Below are positions 48,204-57,732 of a DNA stretch of 64,000 nucleotides, piece after piece. Source of the DNA: Calothrix sp. PCC 6303 (GTDB taxonomy: Bacteria; Cyanobacteriota; Cyanobacteriia; Cyanobacteriales; Nostocaceae); contig NC_019751.1 in NCBI RefSeq assembly GCF_000317435.1, positions 6,572,001-6,636,000 of the forward strand, written 5' to 3'. Made by a program: the position numbers and the translations under genes. The first letter of the stretch is position 1, and each line of letters starts with the position of its first letter. The notes below the pieces were generated by a model. The model saw only the letters and a program-made list of their open reading frames with translations. It searched no databases and was not told where the DNA came from.

Positions 48204-48264
48204 GATTAGTGTTTCGATTTGGAAAAAACTGACCCAACCCAGAGTTAGGATAAGTGATTTATAT

Positions 48265-48330
48265 ATGGGGAAATAAGGTGGTGTGACTCCCTTGAGCTTT
48301 CATTCCTTTATTTCCCCATTCATTTTGTTT
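48265..48330 (+). terminator. Terminator downstream of psaE
   Basis: ATGGGGAAATAAGG pairs with CCTTTATTTCCCCAT (one bulge) over a 26-base loop, followed by a T-rich tract (TCATTTTGTTT). Confidence 0.75.
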
Positions 48331-48440
48331 AGGGAGTCGGGAATAAAAAGGCTTTATCCAATTTAAACATGCATATAAAGAACCCCACCCCCTGCCCGCT
48401 GTATTGTTGCGGGATTATAATATTTTCTATTTGAAGTAAA

Positions 48441-49280
48441 ATGCCTGAATTGCCAGAAGTCGAGACAGTGCGACGAGGTTTGAATCAACTGACATTGAAG
48501 CAAAAAATTGTGGGTGGAGATGTCCTGTTGCCTCGTACTGTTGCTTATCCCCACTCTTTAGAAGAGTTTTTAGAGGGTATTCAAGATCATTACCTCACAG
48601 CTTGGCAACGTCGCGGTAAATATCTCCTTGCTCAACTTGACTCTGATAGTGAATCTTTTTTGGGTGTACATTTACGGATGACAGGGCAGTTATTATGGAT
48701 GCATCAGGATGAACCGCTACATAAACATACAAGGGTACGAATTTTCTTTGAAAATCATCAAGAATTGAGGTTTGTAGATCAGCGGACATTTGGTCAGATG
48801 TGGTGGGTTCCCCCAAATAAACCTGTGGAAACCGTGATCACAGGTTTGGCAAAGCTAGCTGTAGATCCTTTTGCGGCAGAATTTACAGTTGATTATCTTG
48901 CCGAAAAGCTGAAAAATCGCCGTCGTCCAATTAAAACAGCATTATTGGATCAATCGGTTGTGGCTGGATTGGGAAACATTTATGCTGATGAAGCCTTATT
49001 TATGAGCCGAATTCGCCCAGAAACACAGTGTACAGAATTAACGCGATCGCATATCCAAAAACTCCACCCTGCTATCGTTCAAGTGCTTACCAATAGCATC
49101 GAAGCTGGTGGTACAACTTTTAGTAATTTCCTCAATGTTCAAGGTGTAAATGGCAACTATGGCGGGGTAGCTCTTGTTTATAATCGTACAGGTCAACCAT
49201 GTCGCATTTGTGGTAGTCCGATTCAGCGAATTCGCTTAGGTGGACGTTCCAGTCACTTTTGTCTGGAATGTCAAAAATAA
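48441..49280 (+). CDS. mutM: Formamidopyrimidine-DNA glycosylase
   Basis: Base-excision repair glycosylase/AP lyase that removes 8-oxoguanine and formamidopyrimidines. The 279-residue protein begins MPELPEVETVRRGL, with the catalytic Pro2 and Glu3. The Lys in HLRMTGQL, the GLGNIYADE helix-two-turn-helix and the C-terminal zinc finger (CRICG ... CLECQ) are all present. Commonly found near psaE in cyanobacteria, as I recall; oxidative damage from photosynthesis makes the pairing plausible. Confidence 0.97.
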   Translation: MPELPEVETVRRGLNQLTLKQKIVGGDVLLPRTVAYPHSLEEFLEGIQDHYLTAWQRRGKYLLAQLDSDSESFLGVHLRMTGQLLWMHQDEPLHKHTRVRIFFENHQELRFVDQRTFGQMWWVPPNKPVETVITGLAKLAVDPFAAEFTVDYLAEKLKNRRRPIKTALLDQSVVAGLGNIYADEALFMSRIRPETQCTELTRSHIQKLHPAIVQVLTNSIEAGGTTFSNFLNVQGVNGNYGGVALVYNRTGQPCRICGSPIQRIRLGGRSSHFCLECQK

Positions 49281-49528
49281 TGTACGCTAGATTGCCTTTT
49301 GACTGGATAGGAAGAAAGTATCAATTGAATTTTAACTACTGTATTCTTTTTTGATTAAAAAAAACTTGCTGAAAATTGAAATATATGCATCATAATTTTT
49401 CAGAGTTGGAATCCATTGATTAATATCCCTCATTAATGGCTTGATGAGCAAAAATTACACAGCAATGGGGACTTGCCACAGGCTAAAATCCGGAAAGAGA
49501 ACATAATATAAGGTCAACAGGAAAAATC

Positions 49529-49741
49529 ATGGCAGTCAAAAAAGGTGAAATGGTACGTGTCGTCCGCGAAAAACTAGAAAATAGTGTGGAAGCACAAGCT
49601 AGCGATTCCCGTTTACCTGGTTATTTATTTGAAACTCAGGGAGAAGTGCTTGATATCAAAGGTGATTATGCTTTTGTGAAGTTCGGAAAAGTTCCTACAC
49701 CAAACATTTGGTTGCGTCAAGATCAATTAGAAACTTTTTAG
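49529..49741 (+). CDS. ndhO: NAD(P)H-quinone oxidoreductase subunit O
   Basis: A 70-residue peripheral subunit of the cyanobacterial NDH-1 complex, which supports cyclic electron flow and respiration. The sequence [19 protein letters not shown], the [21 protein letters not shown] core and [13 protein letters not shown] ending are characteristic. Its absence in other bacteria marks the genome as cyanobacterial. Own promoter expected in the preceding 248 bases. Confidence 0.95.
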   Translation: MAVKKGEMVRVVREKLENSVEAQASDSRLPGYLFETQGEVLDIKGDYAFVKFGKVPTPNIWLRQDQLETF

Positions 49742-49939
49742 AAATCTTTAATTAAAGTGAGCGTGGGTGCAAAGTTATGTGCCCACATTTATTAATTATT
49801 AATTGTATAGATATTTGTCTATATAGTAAATTGAGATACATCATCACGAACAAAATAGGAGAATGCAAAGAATGCGATCGCATACGCCATAAATGCCACT
49901 AAAAGTCTATACTACTAATGAGATGAATTCGGGTACAAC

Positions 49940-50164
49940 ATGGCTAACATTTCAATTTCCGTGCCAGATGAATTACTAAATTACATCGACCAAAAGATAG
50001 AAAACCATAATTCCCTCATCCAATCACTATTACAACATTGGCGACAACAACAAGAAGATGATGCGTTAGCTACGGCTTGTGCTTTAGTTGACGACTTAGA
50101 TTTAGGGTGGGATAGTGGATGGCAGACAGCAGCAATTACAGACTTGGAAGCATCTGGACTGTAA
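49940..50164 (+). CDS. Antitoxin of a MazEF-like pair
   Basis: A 74-residue small protein with a ribbon-helix-helix style N-terminus (MANISISVPDELLNYIDQKI) and an acidic C-terminus (DLDLGWDSGW). That is typical of antitoxins that bind their own promoter with the N-terminus and the toxin with the C-terminus. The following toxin gene starts inside its last 46 bases in the +2 frame, so the two are translationally linked. The DNA-binding type (CopG) is inferred. Confidence 0.78.
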   Translation: MANISISVPDELLNYIDQKIENHNSLIQSLLQHWRQQQEDDALATACALVDDLDLGWDSGWQTAAITDLEASGL

Positions 50165-50490
50165 ATTTTGACCCTTCAGTCGCTACAGAAATTCGGAAAA
50201 CACGTCCAGCTTTAGTAATATCTGATACTTTATTTAATGTTGCACGTCGGAAAATTACGGTACTCCCCTTCACTTCCATCCGACTCAATGATTCTCGGAT
50301 TTCACCTGCTTTAGTGGTGGTACCTACATCACCATTAAACGGGTTATCCGTGGATAGTATGTTAGTATGCGTCGAACCGATGACTTTTGATAAGGTACGG
50401 TTAATCCAGCGAGTGGGTGATTTAGAACCAGAATTATTACAGCAGGTTCAACATAGTTTACGTCACTACTTGGGTTTGAATCTAACTTGA
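50119..50490 (+). CDS. MazF/PemK-type endoribonuclease toxin
   Basis: A 123-residue toxin of the MazF family: GSIWTVNFDPSVATEIRKTRPALVIS is the classical N-terminal segment with the conserved TRPALVIS strand, followed by VLPFTSI and the QV-hinge part VEPMTFDKVRLI. Members cleave mRNA and arrest growth until the antitoxin returns. It overlaps the antitoxin gene by 46 bases. The pair sits just upstream of the winged-helix/ATPase/nuclease cassette. Confidence 0.88.
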   Translation: MADSSNYRLGSIWTVNFDPSVATEIRKTRPALVISDTLFNVARRKITVLPFTSIRLNDSRISPALVVVPTSPLNGLSVDSMLVCVEPMTFDKVRLIQRVGDLEPELLQQVQHSLRHYLGLNLT

Positions 50491-50661
50491 GTTAGCGTAG
50501 CGTATAAATAAATTTTTAACTTTGTCTAGCTTGACAATGCCTTGGGCAATTATGAAGTGCTGATGAAAGACTTAGGGGCGTGAATACGTCCTAATGAGGA
50601 GCAAAAAAGTATTGAAAATAACATTTACATTGACAATCTTGTTTAAATGTATAGTTTTTTA

Positions 50662-50712
50662 CTGACGTATATAATGTATATTTTAGATTTTGCAAGTCTT
50701 TTCGCTGACGTA
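50662..50712 (+). promoter_or_regulatory. Candidate promoter/operator of the 3-gene cassette
   Basis: CTGACGTA occurs at 50662-50669 and again at 50705-50712 (43 bases apart), 60-110 bases before the first gene. TATAAT lies at 50670-50675, with no clear -35. The direct repeats could be binding sites for the winged-helix product; this is inference. Confidence 0.35.
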
Positions 50713-50775
50713 CTTAAGTATCCGATGTCATAATAAAACAATTAAGAATTGATAATCGGTAAAAAAGGAATACGT

Positions 50776-51450
50776 ATGAGTTCGGGTAATAATCGTTTGC
50801 AAGTAACTCAGGTGCAGACTCGCTTGCTTTTGGGTTTGTGGGATTTGTCTGGAACAGAAAATAAAGTTACCAAAGGAAAATTAAGCGATCGCGCAGGACG
50901 TAAAAAAACAAACGCTGCTGTGTACGATAAAATTTACCAACAATTAGAAGAAGAAGGTGCGATCGCGGTTGTTGGCAATAAAAGGGTAGTTCATGTTTCC
51001 CTAACTAATAAAGGTTTACAGGTATTAGCTGAAGGTTTAAAGAGTTCAGATTTCAGCTTTGAGGGGACTATTATTGGTACTTGGGTAGCAAATGCTCTAT
51101 TGAGATGGATGAGACAAAATAGTCTGAGTATTAATACAAGTGAATTAGCTAACGGATTTAAGAGTGCGATCGCATCTTATGACGAGTTTAAGTTATTACT
51201 TCTTGACTTGTTTGAAAAATTAAACAAAGGGAATGCTTACAGTGGATTAGTTCCAATATGGCATTTGCGTGATGAGCTACATGAAAGAGTGAGTCCAAAT
51301 AAATTTAATGAGTGGATGATGGAGATGCAAGCACAAAAGTTGCTATACCTCCAAAGTGGGGAGGCTCGTGGAGCAACTGAGAAACAAAAGCGAGACTCCA
51401 TTGAGAGTGAAATTCGAGGACTGTTATTTTTCGCTAGCAAACCATTATGA
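50776..51450 (+). CDS. Winged-helix protein, first gene of a putative defence cassette
   Basis: Not recognised as a named family. A 224-residue protein with an N-terminal winged-helix region (about 10-80: QTRLLLGLWDLSGTENKVTKG, DKIYQQLEEEGAIAV, KRVVHVSLTNKGLQVL) and a second helical domain (about 90-224) ending in a possible second winged helix (VSPNKFNEWMMEMQAQKLLYLQSGE). It could bind DNA as a regulator or be a loading subunit for the ATPase. The ATG at 50776 follows AAGGAATACGT at a good distance, so it is preferred over the upstream TTG at 50749. Twenty bases separate its stop from the next gene. Confidence 0.65.
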   Translation: MSSGNNRLQVTQVQTRLLLGLWDLSGTENKVTKGKLSDRAGRKKTNAAVYDKIYQQLEEEGAIAVVGNKRVVHVSLTNKGLQVLAEGLKSSDFSFEGTIIGTWVANALLRWMRQNSLSINTSELANGFKSAIASYDEFKLLLLDLFEKLNKGNAYSGLVPIWHLRDELHERVSPNKFNEWMMEMQAQKLLYLQSGEARGATEKQKRDSIESEIRGLLFFASKPL

Positions 51451-51470
51451 AATCAAGGTAGAAAACAAAA

Positions 51471-53306
51471 ATGTCTATAATCGAACCCTATGCTTTGTTT
51501 GAAAAAGCTCGTAAACAATGCCCAAATCCTTTCACACTAGAATCAGTCATAACTGCAAATGAGGTTTGGGGTGAGGTTATAACTAATCTACCCAGTCTCA
51601 ATGAACATATTGATCGGCAAATATCTGAGGCAATCTCCGAAATTAAACAAAAGTATTCGAGAAAAAAAGGAATTACGATTAAGGGTGATAGAGGTACTGG
51701 AAAAAGTCATATTATCCATAGAATATGGAAAAAAATTTCACAGCAAGGTGATTCTATATTTTCTTATATCGGTCCTTGTTCTAATCCTAAACGTATCAAT
51801 TCTCATGTACGTTTTTATTTAGCAGATAGCTTTAATCATCAGGATATTAAGGGAGTTTCCCAATGGCAGAAACTTGCTGCCGCTGCAATTAAAACTTTAA
51901 AAGGAACTGATTATGAAGAAAAATATCGCCATTACATAGAAAAATGTGATTCTCCCAACGAACTGAAGAAGTATATTATTAACATTCAAACAAAAGAGAC
52001 TCTCGAAGTTTTTTTTGATGAATTGGTTGAAGCAATATTAGAAAACTCTTCTAACATTGATTATAGTTTTTTGAGAGCAATACTATTTTTGCTGTTAAAA
52101 AATCTAAAAGATGCTCAAATAGCCTTTGCTTGGATTAAAGGTGAAGAACATTCGGAATTTAAAAAAGTACATTTACCTGAGTTTTCCCTCGAACAGCAAG
52201 AAGATAAATCTATTTGGATGATTCAGCAGATATGTAAACTAGCTGATATAGCCTCATTACCCGTGCTAATTTGTTTCGACCAATTAGATAGTGCTAGGAC
52301 AGATAGTGATTCTGGTGATAGTCCGGCTGAAACTACAGCTAAGTGTATCGACCAAATTTACTTTCAGTGCAGTAATGTTATTCTAATTTGTTGTGTCATT
52401 AGTGATACATGGATAGAAATTGAGCAAATGGGAAGTGGTATTCCTGATCGAGTAGGTCAAAGTTTAGTTACTGCTCAACCACCTAATGCAGAACAGATGG
52501 TAGAGCTTGTCAAGCTCAGATTAAATTGGTTTTATAAGGAAAATCATCTAAATTCTAATGATTATGCCAATCTATTTCCTTTTGAAGAAGCCAAAATTAG
52601 GAATGTTGCGAGTCAAGCTGCTGGTGTCCGTGACCTAATGAAATGGTGTGCCGAACAGTTTGAAACCGCAGAAATTATACCAGGACAAATAATAGAAAAA
52701 CCACATATAAATCCAATAGAAAAGAATAAGAAAGAATTTTTAGATAAGTACAAAGAACTGTTGAAACGCATTGATGTTCCCATCAAAGATGATGATAAAT
52801 TAGCTGCTATTATCACTTGTAATATGAAAATGATTCCTGCTGAAGGAACTGCAAATATAGTAGTTACTCAAGTTCAGCAAATATCTTATAAAAATCATGA
52901 TTTACATTTAATAATTATTGGCTATGACTGCCTTGATAATCGTAATGTCAAGATTGGAGTAAGAGTTTCTGAAGCTACAAATGGTAATACTTTCAATGCA
53001 GTGATGAAAAGACTTCTTGACTACAAAAAATATGGAATCACCCGTGGTTGTTTAGTACGTTCTACTTCTGTTCCTAAAAATTGGAAACAAGGAAACCAAC
53101 TTAAAGACCAGCTTGAGAATCAACAAGGAGGAGAAGTTGTGGTTTTAACGAAAGAAGAGATGAAGCCTTTAGTAGTAATTGAAACCATATATAATGATGC
53201 TGAAAATTATGGTTTTAATAAGGAGGAAGTAACCAATTTAGTTAAAGATTTAAGATTGGTCGCGGATAATAAACTAATTTGTGAAATTCTGAGTGCCCCA
53301 AACTGA
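51471..53306 (+). CDS. P-loop ATPase, second gene of the cassette
   Basis: A 611-residue AAA/STAND-like ATPase. Walker A is GDRGTGKS (residues 72-79, Lys78), Walker B is LPVLICFDQLD (Asp270, Asp273), and VILICCVISDTW (about 303-314) fits a sensor strand. A helical lid follows (to about 400). The C-terminal third (about 430-611) has a new alpha-beta domain (IIIGYDCLDNRNVKIGVRV, YGITRGCLVRS) that looks like a divergent nuclease-type fold, but it lacks a clear catalytic D-ExK, so it may only bind. No family name can be given with confidence. It ends at TGA 53306, one base before the next ATG. Confidence 0.7.
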   Translation: MSIIEPYALFEKARKQCPNPFTLESVITANEVWGEVITNLPSLNEHIDRQISEAISEIKQKYSRKKGITIKGDRGTGKSHIIHRIWKKISQQGDSIFSYIGPCSNPKRINSHVRFYLADSFNHQDIKGVSQWQKLAAAAIKTLKGTDYEEKYRHYIEKCDSPNELKKYIINIQTKETLEVFFDELVEAILENSSNIDYSFLRAILFLLLKNLKDAQIAFAWIKGEEHSEFKKVHLPEFSLEQQEDKSIWMIQQICKLADIASLPVLICFDQLDSARTDSDSGDSPAETTAKCIDQIYFQCSNVILICCVISDTWIEIEQMGSGIPDRVGQSLVTAQPPNAEQMVELVKLRLNWFYKENHLNSNDYANLFPFEEAKIRNVASQAAGVRDLMKWCAEQFETAEIIPGQIIEKPHINPIEKNKKEFLDKYKELLKRIDVPIKDDDKLAAIITCNMKMIPAEGTANIVVTQVQQISYKNHDLHLIIIGYDCLDNRNVKIGVRVSEATNGNTFNAVMKRLLDYKKYGITRGCLVRSTSVPKNWKQGNQLKDQLENQQGGEVVVLTKEEMKPLVVIETIYNDAENYGFNKEEVTNLVKDLRLVADNKLICEILSAPN

Positions 53307-53307
53307 A

Positions 53308-54765
53308 ATGAATATTCATAATGGTATTCAATTAGCCGCTTTTGATGTAGAAATGCTAGCTTTAGGAAAATTAATTTTAGTACCTTTTCATCAGACCCTC
53401 AAGGAAGGAAAAGCTTTCTGGCTATATCCAAGCCAACAACTAACTAATAACTTAAGTCTAGAGCAGTATTATAAGCCAGAGTATTTAACTAGTGCGAAAA
53501 AAACATTAGTTAAATATTCAAAGTTTCCCATTCAGATTCAAGCTTGGGCAAGTTGTGAAAAATATTGGCGTATAAATTGTGAACAAAAACATTTATTACC
53601 TAAGATTGCACAATCAACTATTTGGAATTTGAGTGCTTTAGAACATATCTTTGAACAGCATCAAGTTCTCAAAATTTTGATATTGCGAGTTTTTCGCTTA
53701 TCTAATCCTTGTATGGTTAATTTACCAGTAGAGGTAGGTCATTTTTACTGGTCTAAATCTGAGGATTCGATAACTACAGCTAGTGAAAAAGATACTCCTG
53801 TTGTTTCTAATGCTAATTTTAAGCAACGTAAAAATTTATTACTCAATGATAAAGTTTATCCCTATACAAATATAGAATCTTTACAGTTTCAATGCGAAAA
53901 AAGTTTAGAAATTCATCCAAATTATCAGAAACTTAACCATACTATCAAACTATTTCTGGGCTGGAATAGTCAACCTATTTCCAAACAATCTAATCCCGAT
54001 TTAGCCTGGATTGGGACGATCGCAAAGTTAGGCGATCGCAGTATTGAACTGGATGAGAAAAAAAGCAGTTACCAAGCTGGAACCGACTTTGAAAATATAG
54101 TTCGTCAAAGCCTAGAGTTTTTAGGATTTACTATTGATTATTCTCACAAAGGTGGTGCAGGTGGTTTAGATTTATTTTGTTCCCAACCATATCCATTAGT
54201 TTGTGAGTGCAAAGCAGGTAAACTTATTCCGAGTAGGACAGTTGAAGAATTGATTAAGCTGGGGGGAATGCATTTAGGAAAAGATAAATTTATTGATTCA
54301 GCAAAATTAGTAATTGGTCCCGGTAATCCCTCCTCAGATACTCTCAAATCTGCTCAAGAATGGAAAGTTAGTATTATTAATGCGATGACATTACAAAAAT
54401 TAGTCGAATTACACGCAAAATATTTAGGTTCCATCAATTTATTTGAGTTAGAAAAATATTTAGAGCCAGGTCAAATTGATGTCAAACTTGAAGAATATAT
54501 ACAAAAAATAGAGAAAGAGATTGAGTTGCGATCGCACATTATCCAATTCGTCAAAGAATATTCAGAAAATACAGGTACTGAGCGTACAGGTGTCGATTCA
54601 CTGCACGGATTTATTGCTGGAAAGTCTTTTAGAACTCAACCTAAAGAATTACATGAAATATTAATTGAATTATCATCCCCACTCACAGGTTACTTGGGAC
54701 GAATTAAAGGAGAAGATTGGAAACGAGATAGATTTTACTTTTTACGTGACTTATCCATTACATAA
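53308..54765 (+). CDS. DUF1802-like domain fused to a PD-(D/E)xK nuclease
   Basis: A 485-residue protein, third gene of the cassette. Residues 1-150 resemble DUF1802 (LGKLILVPFHQTLKEGKAFWLYPS, IQAWASCEKYW, ILILRVFRLSNP). Residues about 250-380 are a restriction-endonuclease-like core: GTDFENIVRQSLEFLGF, then GGLDLFC with Asp288, and LVCECKAGK with Glu300 and Lys302, i.e. D-x11-E-x-K. A helical tail (about 395-485) follows, perhaps a third winged helix. The frame extends upstream to a GTG at 53293, overlapping the ATPase stop by 14 bases; the ATG at 53308 is preferred because it stops the overlap. Translation is coupled either way. Likely a nuclease effector; the target is unknown. Confidence 0.72.
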   Translation: MNIHNGIQLAAFDVEMLALGKLILVPFHQTLKEGKAFWLYPSQQLTNNLSLEQYYKPEYLTSAKKTLVKYSKFPIQIQAWASCEKYWRINCEQKHLLPKIAQSTIWNLSALEHIFEQHQVLKILILRVFRLSNPCMVNLPVEVGHFYWSKSEDSITTASEKDTPVVSNANFKQRKNLLLNDKVYPYTNIESLQFQCEKSLEIHPNYQKLNHTIKLFLGWNSQPISKQSNPDLAWIGTIAKLGDRSIELDEKKSSYQAGTDFENIVRQSLEFLGFTIDYSHKGGAGGLDLFCSQPYPLVCECKAGKLIPSRTVEELIKLGGMHLGKDKFIDSAKLVIGPGNPSSDTLKSAQEWKVSIINAMTLQKLVELHAKYLGSINLFELEKYLEPGQIDVKLEEYIQKIEKEIELRSHIIQFVKEYSENTGTERTGVDSLHGFIAGKSFRTQPKELHEILIELSSPLTGYLGRIKGEDWKRDRFYFLRDLSIT

Positions 54766-54777
54766 CTATCAGGAAAT

Positions 54778-54806
54778 ATCCCCGAATTCTTGAAGAAGTC
54801 GGGGAT
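54778..54806 (+). terminator. Hairpin downstream of the cassette
   Basis: ATCCCCGA pairs with TCGGGGAT over a 13-base loop, 12 bases after the stop. Same family as the hairpins at 27164 and 59884. Confidence 0.6.
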
Positions 54807-54846
54807 TCGCATACCTGTGACTAATCAAAATTAAGCTGCTTAAATA

Positions 54847-55299
54847 CTAGATTGAAAACTCAATTTGATTATTGATATTCATCTGCTTTAATGATTCCCT
54901 TGCTAGCTCTAAATCGTAGGGATAGGGACGAGGAAAGGGAGTATAATCTTTCTCAGTTGCGGGACGGTGACGTAGAACTGCATTCACTACTACACACGGA
55001 AAGGGATTAAAGTTAATCGCCCCGTGTAAAACTCCTGTGGGAATTTTAACTACAGCAGGTCTATTTTCGCTAACTGGAATGTATTGGTACTTTTTGTTAA
55101 TTAAGGTGACAAGAACAAATTCGCCTTTAACAACTAAGATTTGATCTGTTTGTGATTTATGTACAAATAAATCATCTATTGTATTTGCGGGGATTTGTAC
55201 TAGCATGGTTTCATGACTAGCTTGGGGTGTGAAAAAGCGTGTCATCCCACCTTGAATTGATTCTAAATAATGAATTTCTAGGTTTCTTGGCTGACTCAT
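54847..55299 (-). CDS. Cupin-fold sugar epimerase/isomerase-like protein
   Basis: A 150-residue cupin (RmlC-like jelly roll) protein: LVQIPANTIDDLFVHKSQTDQILVVKGE, and VVKIPTGVLHGAINFNP. Members of the superfamily include dTDP-4-dehydrorhamnose 3,5-epimerases and sugar ketoisomerases. Only one clear metal/catalytic-type His pair is visible, so the reaction is uncertain. It converges with the nuclease cassette and diverges from the pgi region; no sugar operon is near. Confidence 0.7.
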   Translation of the reverse strand: MSQPRNLEIHYLESIQGGMTRFFTPQASHETMLVQIPANTIDDLFVHKSQTDQILVVKGEFVLVTLINKKYQYIPVSENRPAVVKIPTGVLHGAINFNPFPCVVVNAVLRHRPATEKDYTPFPRPYPYDLELARESLKQMNINNQIEFSI

Positions 55300-55740
55300 T
55301 TTACTTCCTAATATTTATTTTAGTAATGTTTATTTTTTTAGTTTTCATTAGGTTTTGATAGCCTAAAGTATCCAACTATTTTTATCTGTTGGAAGGAAGA
55401 TTATGAAATAGATATTTCCTGAAAAAATATCTACCAATTGCGACAAATATGGAGTGTTACAGCTAAGTAAATTACACTTTCTCAACCTAAAACTGCTTAG
55501 AGAGGTTCTAGTGAAACTTCTTTCTATATTGAATATTGTTGGGTTAACTATGGATTCAATTTGGCAAGGGTTGATTCGGGAAAAGTTGATTTAAGTCTAT
55601 GGCTAAATTCAGGGACTAAAAAAACTGAACATTCCAAGAATTAAAGACTACCTTTATATTCTATCTTAAATGTTCAGCTATAAAAAATTGTTGCGAAAGA
55701 GACAATAACGAGACAAAGTATGATATCTGGACTACATCTG
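55300..55740. other. Spacer between the cupin gene and pgi
   Basis: 441 bases without a credible gene on either strand; no repeat or RNA was recognised. Confidence 0.45.
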
Positions 55741-57327
55741 TTAGCTAGCAGATACCGTGAGACTGCTGGGTTCGCTGGGATTACCTTCAATGGTAATTTC
55801 CCGTTGATTTGCGTGTAAATGGCGAATAATTATGTAGATTGACTCAATTTTGTCGGGACTACCTAATTTTTCAGCGATTTGTGCCAATGTTAGGGCTGCT
55901 TTTTCTTTTCGCAGGACATCAACTATTTGTGTTTGTAATTCCAAGATGGTAGCAGCGGCTTTTTTGCCTGCTTCTACACCGGGTTGGTGGTAGGCATTAA
56001 CATTAACCAGACTGGCGTATAAGCCCACTGCACGTTCATAGAGGGCGATTAATGCGCCGACAGTACGGGGGTTTACTTGGGGGATGGTAACGGTGATGGA
56101 GTCGCGCTGATTTTCATACAGGGCTTGGCGGGTTCCTTGGAGGAAGCCGGAAAGGTAATCTCCTGTGGTGATACCGGGTTCGACTTCGGGGGAGGGGCAG
56201 CTGCGATCTTCTAAAACTTCGATGAGGGTAGCAAAGAAATTGGGTACACCTTCTCGAAGTTGTTGTACGTAGGCATGTTGATCGGTGGAACCTTTGTTAC
56301 CATAAACGGCGATCCCTTGGTAAACGATATTACCATCTAGGTCTTTTTCTTTACCTAAAGATTCCATCACCAGTTGTTGAAGATAGCGGCTAAATAATAG
56401 CAAACTATCTTTGTAAGGAAGGACTACCATGTCCTTTTCACCCTTACCATTACCTGAGTAATACCACGCTAAAGCCAGGAGGGCTGCGGGATTATTTTTA
56501 ATATCTGGAATACGGGTAGCATCATCCATTTCCTTGGCACCTTCCAACATCTGCTTGATGTCGATACCTTGGAGGGCTGCGGGGACTAAACCAACGGTGG
56601 ACAGTTCGGAAGTGCGTCCTCCCACCCAATCGTACATGGGAAAGCGTGCTAGCCAGCCTTCAGACTTGGATTGTTCATCTAATTTGCTGCCTGCCATGGT
56701 GATAGCGATCGCATAATTAGCAAAGTCCAGGTTTTGACCACTATAAGCTTTTTTGACTTCCAACATGGCGTTACGTGGTTCGGGTGTACCACCAGATTTG
56801 GAAATTACTAACACCAAGGTGCTAGAAAGGCGATTGCGGAGGTGGGTAAGTACCCGGTCGATGCCTGCGGGGTCGCTATTATCGATAAAATGAATATTTA
56901 AAGGCGGAAAATCTGTAGTTAGTGCCTGTGCCACAAATTGGGGACCTAAGGCAGATCCACCAATGCCGATAGAAATAATATCAGTAAATCGGGCAGCTTT
57001 CGGAGGATGGATCGCCCCCGTATGGATTTTATCAGCAAATTCCTCAATTTGCTCGACAGAATCAACAATTTCTTGTGTCAGTTCCGGAGTCGGGGCTAAA
57101 TCTGGGTTTCGCAACCAATAATGTCCAACCATCCGGTCTTCATCTGGATTTGCGATCGCACCTTTTTCCAAAGCCGCCATATCACTAAAAGCTTTTTCAA
57201 ATTTCGGTTGCAATCCTGCCACAAATGCGTCGTCGAAACGCATCCGGCTAATATCAAGATAGAATCCTAAACCTGCGTGGAAATATAACCAGTTTTGGTA
57301 TCGCAGCCAAAGCGCTGTAGCGTCCAT
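55741..57327 (-). CDS. pgi: Glucose-6-phosphate isomerase
   Basis: Interconverts glucose-6-phosphate and fructose-6-phosphate in glycolysis, gluconeogenesis and the oxidative pentose pathway. The 528-residue protein carries the sugar-phosphate loop [13 protein letters not shown], the [13 protein letters not shown] motif, [29 protein letters not shown], and a long C-terminal part with [11 protein letters not shown]-like and VEAGKKAA motifs. Length is close to the cyanobacterial norm. The first ATG is used ([13 protein letters not shown]). Leader region contains no special feature. Confidence 0.96.
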   Translation of the reverse strand: MDATALWLRYQNWLYFHAGLGFYLDISRMRFDDAFVAGLQPKFEKAFSDMAALEKGAIANPDEDRMVGHYWLRNPDLAPTPELTQEIVDSVEQIEEFADKIHTGAIHPPKAARFTDIISIGIGGSALGPQFVAQALTTDFPPLNIHFIDNSDPAGIDRVLTHLRNRLSSTLVLVISKSGGTPEPRNAMLEVKKAYSGQNLDFANYAIAITMAGSKLDEQSKSEGWLARFPMYDWVGGRTSELSTVGLVPAALQGIDIKQMLEGAKEMDDATRIPDIKNNPAALLALAWYYSGNGKGEKDMVVLPYKDSLLLFSRYLQQLVMESLGKEKDLDGNIVYQGIAVYGNKGSTDQHAYVQQLREGVPNFFATLIEVLEDRSCPSPEVEPGITTGDYLSGFLQGTRQALYENQRDSITVTIPQVNPRTVGALIALYERAVGLYASLVNVNAYHQPGVEAGKKAAATILELQTQIVDVLRKEKAALTLAQIAEKLGSPDKIESIYIIIRHLHANQREITIEGNPSEPSSLTVSAS

Positions 57328-57433
57328 AGGGAAATCTCAAGTTAAAGTATTTTTCAAGAACCAGTTTAAGGTAATGCTAGAGCGATCCCATTTCACCCTT
57401 ATACAGTTTTAAGTCTTGATATATCTGCTCGTT

Positions 57434-57691
57434 TCAAACATCTGGCATCGGAATGATGCGGATAAACTTAACAATCTCCCCCTTTAACTCGATACCAATT
57501 AGATAATTATCTATGGTAAAGCGATAAAAAATACCTTCTCGATCAATTTGTCGCAATTTTGGTAAGCAGTGCAGTTGTGGCTTTTCGACAAATTCCACAA
57601 ACACGAAATTATGTACATATTGGAAAGCTGAATCTTCAATGTTCCTCAAATCAGCTAAAAAAGAGCGCATATAGCGAACTTCAATACTCAT
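57434..57691 (-). CDS. RelE/ParE-like toxin
   Basis: An 85-residue protein with the compact basic fold of RelE/ParE toxins: SFLADLRNIEDSAFQYV, the KLRQIDREGIFYRFTIDNYLIGIEL segment with the Arg/Tyr residues typical of the family, and IVKFIRIIP ending. The upstream small gene on the same strand encodes the likely antitoxin, 41 bases earlier. The type (RelE or ParE) cannot be told without a search. Confidence 0.8.
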   Translation of the reverse strand: MSIEVRYMRSFLADLRNIEDSAFQYVHNFVFVEFVEKPQLHCLPKLRQIDREGIFYRFTIDNYLIGIELKGEIVKFIRIIPMPDV

Positions 57692-57732
57692 TGTTACATT
57701 CCCTTGACTTTTAACCTATTACCCCCTTTATC

